Position numbers and translations under genes: made by a program
The notes under the pieces: generated by a model
What the model was told of the DNA's origin: nothing
Databases searched by the model: none
The model's input: the letters and a program-made list of their open reading frames with translations, nothing else
Assembly: GCA_037157565.1 (NCBI GenBank)
Contig: JAZHRO010000073.1
Location: 12,344,501-12,408,500, forward strand
DNA: 64,000 nucleotides
Origin: Thalassia testudinum
Lineage: Eukaryota; Streptophyta; Magnoliopsida; Alismatales; Hydrocharitaceae
Direction of reading: 5' to 3'
Part shown: positions 44,842-54,805 of the stretch, in pieces
Position numbering within the stretch: position 1 is the first letter of the stretch
How the letters are laid out: each line of letters opens with the position of its first letter

Positions 44842-46240
44842 ACTGTTTAGGGTGTGCTTCTGACTACAGCACCCTTGAATCTAGATATCCTGATCTACAC
44901 CCTACGGAATCGCCTTCTGACCACAGCTGATGGGTTTCCCGTTAACACAGTCACGACCGATTATCTCACAGGAAGCGAATCAGCAGGAATTCACATGCAT
45001 ACAAATGAGCAGATTCCCACCTTCGAGTTTGCTCCTCCCACTCTCATTTTTGATTCTGTCCCACCCGTGATTGAATTGAAGCCCTTACCTGACTCACTTA
45101 AATATGTGTTCTTTGGCGAAAGTTAGACATACCCAGTCATTATTAATGGCCACTTAACCTAAGAACAGGAGCATCAATTGATTTCTACGCTACAAGACCA
45201 TAGGGTTGCTATAGGGTGGAGCATTGCTGATCTCCGTCGTATTCGCCCCTCGTATTGCACTCATCACATTTGCACGGATGAGGGGGTGAAACCTTCAAGA
45301 CAACCTCAAAGACGGCTAAACCAAATATGCTAGAGGTTGTTAAGAAGGAGATCATCAATTGGCTGGATGTAGATATTGTATACCCAATCTCTAACAGCTA
45401 ATGGGTGAGTCTGACCTAGATAGTGCCCAAGAAAGTAGGAGTCACTATTGTGAAAAACGATAAGGGCAAATCGATCCCAACCCGCACTGCGACATCTTGG
45501 CGAGTCTGCATCAACTATCGGAGACTAAACATGGCTACCCAGAAGGATCACTTTCCTTTGCCTTTCATTGATCAGATCTTGGAACAGTTAGTCGGACATA
45601 GTTTCTTTTGCTTTCTGGATGGATACTCTGGGCATAATCAAGTAGTGATTAGCCCGGAAGATCAAGACAAGACCACATTCACATGCCCCTTTCGAACATT
45701 CGCTTTCAAGCGGATGATCTTTGGCCTCTGCAACGCACCAACAATGTTTCAGCATTGTATGATGGCCATCTTCTCGGATATGATTGGGGACTATGTGGAG
45801 GTGTTCATGGATGACTTCTCCAATTTTGGAGATGATTTCGCATCTTGTCTTGATAACCTCATCAAGATCCTGAAATGGTGTATTGAGGTAAACCTAGTAC
45901 TATCCTGGGAGAAAAGCCATTTCATGGTGAGGGATGGCATAGAACTATGGCACAGGATCTCTAAAAATGGACTCGAGGTCGATCGAGCTAAATCTGAGAT
46001 TATTTCCCACTTACCACCACCTAGCTCGGTCAAGCAGATCAGATCATTCTTGGGTCACGTCGGCTTCTATCGGAGATTTATACGCGATTTCTCGAAAATT
46101 GCATGACCTTTGACGAATCTCCTTGTTGCCGATGTCCCATTTGAATTCGACACCTCGTGTCTCAGAGCCTTCGAGACTTTACAAAGCGCTGTCTCTGATT
46201 CCCTGATTATCCAACCACCTAATTTTTCTCTTGATTTCGA
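44842..46240 (+). pseudogene. Element C reverse transcriptase
   Basis: Resumes after the solo LTR with a linker (ELKPLPDSLKYVFFGES near 45073-45123). Then VVKKEIINWLDVDIVYPI (about 45335-45390) after a frameshift, IVPKK (about 45421), SWRVCINYRRLN (about 45495), DHFPLPFIDQIL (about 45550), FLDGYSGHNQV (about 45615), TCPFRTFAFKRM and NAPTMFQHCM. The catalytic box is VFMDDF (about 45805), intact unlike B. 45423-46106 is open for 227 codons, ending at TGA after FSKIA. Upstream stops include TAG at 45417-45419 at the same codon as in B. Non-functional because of the upstream stops. Confidence 0.9.
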
Positions 46241-46705
46241 GATGATGTGCGATGCTTCTGACTTTGCTATCGATGTTGTTTAAGCCAGCATTGAGAAAAA
46301 TAACCTTTTGTCATATACTATGCTAGCAAGACACTGAATGAGGCTCAGTGCAATTATACTATCACTAAAAAAGAACTACTAGCAGTAGTATTCGAGTTGG
46401 AGAAATTCAGATCTTACTTATTAGGGTCCAAAGTCATCATCTTCACCGACCACTCCACCCTCCGACTTTTGTTGGCAAAGAAGGATGCCAAACCCTAGCT
46501 CATTAGATGGATCCTTCTATTGCAGGAATTTGATATTGAAATCTGCGACAAAGCTAGAAAGTAGAATGTTGTGGTGGATCACTTATCCAGACTGGACCCA
46601 AGACACATTCCTTATTCCCTGCCTATCCACAAGCAATTTCCGGATGAATCTCTTTTGCCAGTTCACTCTGTTGAGTTCCCCTGGTACGCGGATATCGTGA
46701 ACTAC
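46241..46705 (+). pseudogene. Element C RNase H
   Basis: MMCDASDFAI (about 46240) is followed by a stop (TAA near 46281) and a frameshift. Then NEAQCNYTI (about 46338), ELLAVVFELEKFRSYLLG (about 46373-46430), FTDHSTLRLLLAKKDAKP (about 46444-46497) and VVVDHLSRLDP (about 46570-46600). Closest relative in the window is element A, with which it shares the HIPYSLPIH stretch. Confidence 0.85.
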
Positions 46706-47968
46706 CTTGCCACAGGCAAGATTCTCGTGAACCTATCCAAGGACCAGAAACTCAAATTCACTGTAGAGGCCAAATTCTACCTCTGGGATGACCCACTGCT
46801 CTTCCGCATTGGAGCGAATTAGATTATTCGAAGATGCATCCCAGATTCTGAGATCCCCAGTGTGTTATCTTTTTGCCACAATGATGCTTGTGGTGGTCAT
46901 TTCTTTGGACGGAAAACTGCTGCAAAAATTTTGCAGTCGGGATTTTTCTAGCCAACTATTTTTAGAGATACACACGAATATGCCCAACACTACAAACGAT
47001 GCTAGTCGGTTGGTTCTATGACCAGGAGAGACATGATGCCACTCCATCCCATCATGGTTGTAGAAGTGTTCGACGTCTGGGGCATCGATTTTATGGGCCC
47101 TTTTCCAAACTCGCATGGCTTCGAGTACATATTACTAGCCATTGACTATGTCTCGAAGTGGGTCGAGGCCATCCCGGCAAGATGGACTGACCATACGACC
47201 ATCATTTCTTTCCTATGGCAGTACATCTTCGTGATATTCGGAATACCCCGCTCTCTGATTAGTGATGGGGGAAGCCACTTCATCTACGCCCACTTCAGGT
47301 CATTATTAAAGAAATACAGGGTACATCACCATATAGCCACCCTGTATCACCTGCAGATCAATGGGCAAGTTGAAGTGTTTAACTGTCAAATCAAGTTGAT
47401 TCTGTAGAAGACGGTTAGGCCAGACAGGAAGGACTGGTCTGATAAATTAGTTGATGCACTCTGGGCATATCAGACCACATACAAGGTCCCACTCAGAGTG
47501 TCACCATATCGTATGGTATATGGCAAGGCCTATCACCTTCTTGTAGAGCTGGAACACCACGCCTTTTGGGTGGTGCGAAAATAGAACCTTGACCTCGATG
47601 TAGGAGGTCAAGAACAGAAACTCTAGCTCAGTGAATTAGAAGAGATCCAGCGGAAGGCCTATGAGAACACATTGATATACAAGGACAAGACCAAGGCCTT
47701 TCATGACTGCCACATCCAGAGAAAAACATTCACACCCAACCAGCAAGTTTGGTTGTTTGATTCGCGGCTGAAATTTTTTTCAGGGAAGCTCAAGTCCAAG
47801 TGGACTGGCCCATATGTTGTGATTCATCCGTATCCTAATGAGGCAGTCCAGATTAGGAACCCAAAATCTGGGCATATATCTACAGTAAATGGCCAGCTCC
47901 TCAAGCCATTTTTGGTCCAGGAACCTCCTCCACCTGACAAGATCATTCATCTTATTGAGAACATATGA
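46706..47968 (+). pseudogene. Element C integrase
   Basis: Zinc region CHNDACGGHF (about 46875) with HYKRC (about 46990), in which the first Cys of the usual CxxC is Tyr, as in A. Core Asp in GIDFMGP (about 47080), Asp in LISDGGSHF (about 47258), Glu in [11 protein letters not shown] (about 47365). PDRKDW (about 47421), YGKAYHLLVELEHHAFW, QQVWLFDSRLK and STVNGQLLKP follow, ending HLIENI and TGA at 47966-47968. Stops near 46819, 46948, 47406 and 47582 correspond mostly to Gln or Arg codons in A or B. The 129-codon run 47018-47407 contains the whole catalytic core. Confidence 0.9.
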
Positions 47969-50052
47969 TTGAGTTTTCGCCCAGCTGGAGATGTTAAACT
48001 CAGCACGTATAGATAGCATATCCCACATTCCACCATCATCTATACATAACCATTTTTATACATAGCATATTTTTCCTTTTAGCATATTTTCCTTCTGCAT
48101 ATTGCATACTGACAAGTTGGCTGGTGTTGAATGTATAATTTCAAGAGCAATTACAGGTGATTTCTACCCATTCTCTCCCTGCTGCATTTATTTTCTTTTA
48201 CATTCATGCATGAGGACATGTAAGAACTTAGGCATGGGGGGGTAGATAGAACAAAAATCAAAATTTTTTTCTGCCAACATTTAGGGAAACCTCGGAGCTG
48301 CATGTAAAACGTACTTTAGGACCCTAAATAAAAGAATAACCGACTCCACCTCCAATGCTCGCATTGGAGCTAGAAATCATCCACAACAGCCATTTCCAAC
48401 TCAGCCGCTCAGCTCTTGTTCTAAGTTTAGGGTCAAGCTGAGTGTAACCCGAAAGGGAAATTTCATGAAGTACAAATATAAGAGGTTAATTGTTTATAGC
48501 ATATATACATATTGCACTCATGAATAAGATTATTTTTTTTTCTTTTGAAACAGTGAGGAAAGCTATCGTTAAACGATACCAATCTGGAGGGCAATATATT
48601 TCAAATCAATTATTTTATTGAGAGAATGCATTAGGGATTTTATCCTCTAGTTGATTCCTATAATCTGAAATCCAGTACAAATTTTCACACACACGTAGAA
48701 TTTCCAATGGATTCATGGTGAACACTGATAAACATATTTAGTCTGTCGAGAAGAAGTAGTGCTTCTTCTCCTGAACCCTTGGGCAGTGCTTTGGGAGCTA
48801 GGCAGATTTTCCTCCAAAAATCCATCAAATAGTGTGAAATGAGAGTAGAGTGTACTAGTGCTCTAAGATTAGTATAAGGAATCTAGAGACCTAGATAATT
48901 AGGTGATGATACTTTGAGATTAGACATAGTTTTTGCTCTTGGTTCCTACGTATACATTTTGTGTGAAATTTTGAGAGCACCAAATAAGGCAAATACGCGG
49001 AGAGTGAGTTTTCATAAAACTAGGGCTAAGGTGGATGGTTATGACCATTCTTTACGAAATCCTCAGCTGAAGGAGGTTAGTGATGTCAAGTTCAAAAATA
49101 CACTATCCTATCTATCTCTCCCGGTGCCGTGAGTAGGCACTTCCACCAAATAGACCACCTAATGTCTCGAGTACCACCAATCCCTAATAATGCCTCCTCA
49201 ATAAAGTTCATGGATGTGTGCTAGTTGTGTATATGTTGAAAAAAGAAAATGATGAAAAAAAAATTGAAAAATAAAAAATAAGTAGAAAAGAAGAAAAAGC
49301 AAACAAAAAAAAGAGTGAATATTTAGTATTTATTTCAGTTGCATTGAGGCAATACCACCAAATAAATTTGAGATCCCCCAAATATGGCCTTAACCTATTT
49401 TTTTGTGTTTCTGACCACCCGAATACTGGCTGAGGAATTTTGACTTAGTGTTAGAGTTATGGGAACTCAATTAAAGTGCTAATGCCAAGTGAGACCACCA
49501 AATACAGGTCATATGTGTGAATCTGGTAAGATTGTGAGCTCTAAGAAAAAAAAAACAGAGAGAGTAAGAGAGAATGAATACAAAGGAACCAGAAGAGAGC
49601 ATAGTTTTTCTCATCTTTCTCTGAGTTGAGTAACTTGATAGTCTGGGAATCTAGATTTTGAAATACTAATCTCTATGTAGCACCAAGTGAGAGTGAGCCA
49701 CCAAATGAACACCCGTATCCCTTAGACATCCTCTATCCAAGCTTAAAGCCAGGGTGAAATTCATAGAATATGTTGAATACCCCGAGGGAAGAAGTTTGCC
49801 TATCCCACTAGAATTTTACTAGGGGTCAAGTACAAGCTTTAGAGGTGAATTAGCTTTTCACTCGAATTCGTTGCAAAAGCTACATAGCTACACTTTCACG
49901 ATTGTCTGGATTTCTAGAGCATAAAATGAAAACAAAAAGGAGAAAAATACCTAGGCATACAATTGATAAAATAATCAATCTCTTAAGGACCCTTCTGTGA
50001 ATAATTTACTCTCACATTTGCTAGGGACAAGCAAGATTTAGGGATGGGGGTA
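47969..50052 (+). other. 3' noncoding region of element C
   Basis: Homologous to 1454-3455 (minus) over its length. Internal polypurine tract TTAGGCATGGGGGGGT (about 48228-48243) with stem CATG/CATG (48209-48220). Seven CCACCAAATA or one-mismatch copies at 48822, 48977, 49143, 49355, 49375, 49495 and 49698. LTR-proximal stem TTGCT/AGCAA (50018-50034) and tract TTTAGGGATGGGGGTA (50037-50052). A 72-codon ORF at 48914-49132 has no domain and I do not call it a gene. Athila elements may carry an env-like ORF here; none is recognisable. Confidence 0.75.
50037..50052 (+). promoter_or_regulatory. Polypurine tract of element C
   Basis: TTTAGGGATGGGGGTA directly before the LTR TG at 50053; presumed plus-strand primer. 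The internal relative is at 48228-48243. Confidence 0.8.
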
Positions 50053-51950
50053 TGATTATGCAGCAATCATAGGTCATAATTGACCTAAATTAGGCTAAGA
50101 CTTAGCATAAGTTTGGATAATTCATGCATGCATAAGCATTACTAGCACCTTTACTGCTTTCTTTTAGCTATGCATAAAATAATGCTATTAGGTGCATTAT
50201 GTCAATTGCAGGTAATAAGCTTATCAGAAGCGAGATTTAAAGCTGGATCTAAAGCTGGATCTGAAGAATAAAGAATAACTGGTGTTGCAGCAGAGCTGGA
50301 GCAGAAGACCTAGATTAGATGTAGTAAATAATAATGTAAGGGAGTTAAGGTATGATATTCTATTAAGTAGGAATAAAGCAGTAAAATATGAAGAACTTAG
50401 GACCATCCTAGCCCTAGGACAGCCTAGAAGCTTCCCCAAGCCTTAACCACCCTTAGATTCGGTCACCGCACCCTAGGAAACCTTAAAACCCTAATGCCAA
50501 CCTCTATCTGGACATCTAGATAAGTTATAGGACGTCCAGAACCCTTAGCCAGCTCCCGCACACCTTAAACCCACTTCTGCAGTGTTATTGGACGTCCAGA
50601 CACTTGGTCAGACGTCTAATTTATGCAGAATAGCTAAGATAGAACCTAGAATCACTCCTGACTCTGATTGGACTTCAAGACAACAAGTTTGGACTTCTGA
50701 TTTTTCACTATAAGACATCTGACACTTTTATTGGACGTCTGGAACTGCTCTCCAATTCCTGTTTTGAGATTCAAGCCTTGATCTTGGATCTCTAGGTCCC
50801 TAAACCCAATTCCAACCCCATAGGAACCTAAATTAAGGTGCCCTAACCCTATTTCATCACCTCTAGACCTCCCTAAGGACCTAATTAGGTCCTCACTAGA
50901 CCTAATTGACTTGGATCTTAGTCAATTCCATCAGCCTATTCAATTGGACTCATTAAGTCCAACTAAGCCCTTATCTAAGCACACAATATCCAATTGGACT
51001 TAGTGAGAGTCCAATTGACCTAGACTTGACTTAATTGAGTTAGTTTACTCTCAATTAAGTTTTCACACACCTAATTAAACTTGTATTAAGTTTAATTGCA
51101 CTTTACCTTAGTGAATTAGGGTTTACAACCCTAATTTGAGACCAACCTTGACCTAAACCCACTAGAAGCTAACCTAATCAACCTAGACACCTAGGTTTTG
51201 ACCCATACACACCCACACACACCCACACACACCATCCATGAGAAAATACCTAGCCTAGAGTTCCCTATAACTCTCTACCATGTGTTGTTACCTTGGTTGC
51301 TAAAATTAGCAACCAAGAGCTATTCAATTTTTAGATCCACATTTGGTGGATCTAAAAACCACCATCCATCCTCTCTCTCTCACTCTCCCATGAGCTCCCA
51401 CCAAAGGCCTCTCTAGAGAATTCCATAATTCTCTAGAGAGCTTCCCTTAGGTCTATAAAAGGACCTAAGGGGTGGCCATTTGCACCCATCCCATTCTTGG
51501 AACTCTTTCACACTTAGGTTAGCTACCTTCACATCCATTCTGTTGGTGCTAGAGCATCGCGATCGTTTATTTTGATGATAACAAAACACGTGTCATTTAA
51601 CATTTGCACTTAGAGTCTTAGATTTCAGGTCAATTGCAAATGGAGACGTGATTAGACGGAATTCGAGCTCGCATCCAGGACGGATTGAAGGAGCTTGATG
51701 GAGAACAGAGGGGATTCGCGAGGAGAGATAGATTGAAGATGGAAGGACAAGAAGAATAGGATAGAATTCCATTTTATTCCTTTCATGTACTTTTATCGTT
51801 ATTTTCTTGCTTTTTATTTCCGTAGAACATCATGTTAAAGAGCCTCAAAGTACCCTAATAGTAGTCCTAGGAACACCCGTACAACCCTAGGATACTTAGG
51901 TTTTCTGTAGAGAACTTAGAAAACCAATATAGGGTTCAAAAAAAATTTCC

Positions 51951-52490
51951 AGACGTCTAATTCCCAAATCAGACATCTGATAATGTGTTTTAAGACGTCT
52001 CACTGTTGATTAAAACATCTGATAACATTTAGGCTGGACATAGTTAGTTCTGTCTGATGAAATCAGACGTCCAGACCTTAGACCATACGTCTTAGGAGAC
52101 GTCTGATGACTTTGCCAGACGTCCAATTAGTGGACCGTTGGCTCTCTTAGCATACACTCAAGGATATGACCGTTGGAGCCTTATCAGACGTCCTTAAGCC
52201 CTTCCAGACGTCTGATAATTGACCGTTTTGCCTCGACTGACCCGAAAATCTCTTCTCAGAGATTTTCTAGCCGCTGCAAATCCATTCCCACGAAAATGTA
52301 GGTTTCCAGACGTCCAGACATAGTGCCAGACGTCCTGTATGTCGTCTGATGGACTTGCGCTAGAACCCTGTTTAGATCTGATTCAAGTCAGGAAGAGACC
52401 CACCCTAAATCAGACGTCTGACCTTATTTTCAGACGTCTTAAAGTGGTCTTTCAGACGTCTGATGCCAGAATTAGACGTCTGATTACCCT
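51951..52490. repeat. GACGTC (AGACGTCTGA) array in Sirevirus LTR
   Basis: Thirteen GACGTC in about 540 bp; chance expectation is about 0.1. Most are CAGACGTCTGA, CAGACGTCCA or TAGACGTCTGA. Decayed forms (AGACATCTGA, ATACGTCT, GTCGTCTGAT) lie between. The 3' LTR copy (55215-55750) keeps nine, with several changed to GACATC, GATGTC, GAAGTC or GACTTC. Confidence 0.85.
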
Positions 52491-52593
52491 GTCAGTGCAA
52501 TGATTGTTCTTGATTTCGGGCTGATTCACTTGGGCTTTGCATCCAACGGCTATGGAAGCTTTTCCAAGCCTTCCAAAGCCTTCCTAAGGCCTC

Positions 52594-52602
52594 TATAAAT
52601 AG
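52594..52602 (+). promoter_or_regulatory. TATA box of Sirevirus 5' LTR
   Basis: TATAAATAG in GGCCTCTATAAATAGAGGGG; the counterpart is at 55859-55867. Confidence 0.8.
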
Positions 52603-53246
52603 AGGGGAGCCTTTACACACCTAGACACACAAGACACACACCTTGCAATACACTTTCAAACCATTTTGTGTCTCTCTTGCTCTCTAAGCTCTAGTTCTAC
52701 ATCTAGAGAGCATCAAGCTGTTTTGCGCACCCGCTCTCCCACCATAGTTCACGAGAGCAACGTTGCACCATCTCGTGGTTCACGCAGCTGTGTCATCGAC
52801 TCGATGCACTCCTTGCAAAGGGGAGTTTCTTTATTCCTATAGAAGCTTAGGTTTAAAATTACTTTGTTGGCTCTATAGGATTATTTGTTATTTTATCTTT
52901 GTTATTTGGTTGGGTATTCGCTTTGCAAATTCCCATCTCCTTCGTGGGACAAAATCCTTCTCGTGAAGAGAAGGGGTTGAGGAACGCTACCCTCGCACTT
53001 GTAGCGTGGTTGTAATTGAGGTTGAATCACCCTCGTTTAAAGTGATTCGTTTAGTGGATTTGATCAACTTGGTTGATCCGAAAATCCTAACTCGAGAGGG
53101 TTAGGTGGTGGTTTTCACCCGGTTTGGGTTTCCACCTAAAAATTATTGTGTACTCGTGTGATTGAATTTTTTTGATTGTTTATATTCTATTCCTCAATTT
53201 TTTACGTTACGCTGATATCACCCCCTCAGAGTAGGGAAACCACAAT

Positions 53247-53258
53247 TGGTATCAGAGC
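53247..53258 (+). promoter_or_regulatory. Primer-binding site, initiator tRNA-Met
   Basis: TGGTATCAGAGC, two bases after the 5' LTR; exact match to the standard plant Ty1/copia primer site. Confidence 0.92.
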
Positions 53259-53301
53259 AGGTCTCGCGTTATTGGCATTACAAACCGGTGAGGATCTAGA
53301 T

Positions 53302-54380
53302 ATGGAGGGAAAAGCATTCGTGTGCACCGAAGGACACAATACCTTGCGACCACCATACTTTGCAGGTATAGATTTCGTTTATTGGAAAAATCGTATGACT
53401 ATGTGGTTGCAGGCCTACGACTTTCGGGTGTAGGAAAAATGCGAATCTGCATTTGTGATTCCCATGAAACCCGCAAGAGGTTACTCAGAAGATTAGGTTC
53501 GGAATCTCAACCTCAATGCAAAGGCAATGAATGCCTTGTATTGTGCGTTGAGTCCAAAAGAGTTCGAGCAAATCCAAGAGTGCACTACCGTCCATGAGAT
53601 ATGGAGGAAGTTAGAAGACACTGATGAGGAGACGAGCTCGGAAGAAGATCTCGAGAAGAAGGAAACTGCGTGCCTTGGATTCATGGCCATCACGGATAAC
53701 GATAGCGACGACAGCGACAATGAGGTAAACTTGGATTTACAAGATGCTTTTAATGAGTTGTATGAGCTTAGTAAATCACTAAAAATAGAAAACAAAAGCA
53801 TGAAAAAGAATCTTAGTTTTCTTAAATCTGAAAATGAAAGGCTAGAAAATAAACTTAAGGATCTAGAAATAAGCCCTAGTTCTAACACTTCTGAAAATGA
53901 AAATTTGTTTCTAGAAAATAAAAACCTCATCAATGAAAATAATAAATTGATTGAGGAAAATGATTGTCTAAAGTTAGAAATCTTAAATTGATTGAGGAAA
54001 ATGATTGTCTAAAGTTAGAAATCTGTGATTTAAAGACTAAGATGCATACTATAGAAAAGGAAATCGCATGTCTTAGGGAAAACTCTAACAAATTGATCAA
54101 CAAAGTAGATAATTTTTATAGCCCTAAGGTTGAAAAAGGATCTCCATCAAGGAGACCCGCTAACAGATCCGGATTCAAGCCCACTTGGATACCGAAAAAT
54201 GAATTGGAATCTTGTTTTGTAGGTTTCAAAGATAACTACAACACAAAGGACTGGACCTACAAACTCAAGACTGGTCAACTCGAGTTGGGAGAACCAAGGA
54301 GTAGACCAAGGAGGAGAATAAGAAGACCGACGAGACGGCGAACAAACGACGGACCCACCGCACGTCGACCGCCAGACTAG
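53302..54380 (+). pseudogene. Sirevirus gag remnant
   Basis: Starts MEGKAFVCTEGHN at 53302. PPYFAGIDFVYWKNRMTMWL (about 53349-53408) is the copia gag N-terminal block. One frame runs to 53992 with stops at 53431-53433 and near 53494. AMNALYCALSPKEFEQI and VHEIWRKLE (about 53524-53617) are typical of the gag helical domain. It then jumps to an acidic and coiled-coil stretch (53620-53980), so the rest of the core and probably the zinc knuckle are deleted. A 41-bp tandem duplication (53943-53983, 53984-54024) introduces a stop and shifts the frame. The coiled coil continues in frame 3 to a basic Arg-rich tail ending at 54380. Family role: capsid; not functional here. Confidence 0.85.
53943..54024 (+). 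repeat. Perfect 41-bp tandem duplication in gag
   Basis: 53943-53983 and 53984-54024 are identical, both beginning TAAATTGATTGAGGAAAA. Forty-one is not a multiple of three, so the second copy shifts the frame and brings in TGA. Confidence 0.92.
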
Positions 54381-54528
54381 AGACCGACGCTAATGCCTTG
54401 GCCTCCAAGATACAGATGGGAGCCCCATCCGATGTGGCATCCACCACCACCATTCAGGCCATTTTATTGGCCATGGTAGATGAGGTAAAAATCATTTACC
54501 CTATCTTTTTATCATAAGCATTTAGATT

Positions 54529-54803
54529 GGGGGAGCAAAAAATTATAAGCTAATTGTCAATTTTTAAGGGGGAGTATAAGGTAGCTAAATTTCCTTTAGA
54601 AAGGGGGAGAAAAATAATAGCTATCTTATTGTTATAAAAAAGGGGGAGGACATTACCTTTGTTAAAAGAAATTTATAGAAGAGTATGTTTTAAGGGGGAG
54701 TTATAGAAAATTTAAAATTAATCAAACCTTTTTGATAATGTCAAAAAGGGGGAGGATTTTTTGCATTATTATTTATGATTTTGTCATCATCAAAAAGGGG
54801 GAG
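54529..54803 (+). repeat. Seven polypurine tracts of the Sirevirus element
   Basis: GGGGGAG at 54529-54535, then AAGGGGGAG at 54566, 54601, 54640, 54692, 54746 and 54795; the last touches the 3' LTR at 54806. Multiplied polypurine tracts are a known Sirevirus trait. The last one, within CATCATCAAAAAGGGGGAGA, is the presumed working primer. Confidence 0.88.
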
Positions 54804-54805
54804 AT

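Larger units (their letters stand above)
51541..53244 (+). mobile_element. 5' LTR of the Sirevirus element
   Basis: Starts TGTTGGTGCTAGAGC, ends GGGAAACCACA. Thirteen GACGTC motifs in 51951-52490, TCCAACGGCTA at 52542-52552 and TATAAATAG at 52594-52602, about 45 bp further on. CTTTACACACC just downstream is the likely start region. Confidence 0.9.

Noticed and set aside
40445..44846. Target duplication for the B-family solo LTR
   Set aside because: TAACA and ACTGT do not match. The solo call rests on LTR similarity and pol resuming, not on a duplication.
48914..49132. Possible env-like ORF downstream of C pol
   Set aside because: 72 codons, no signal peptide or membrane segment that stands out, and the matching region of A is not open in the same frame.
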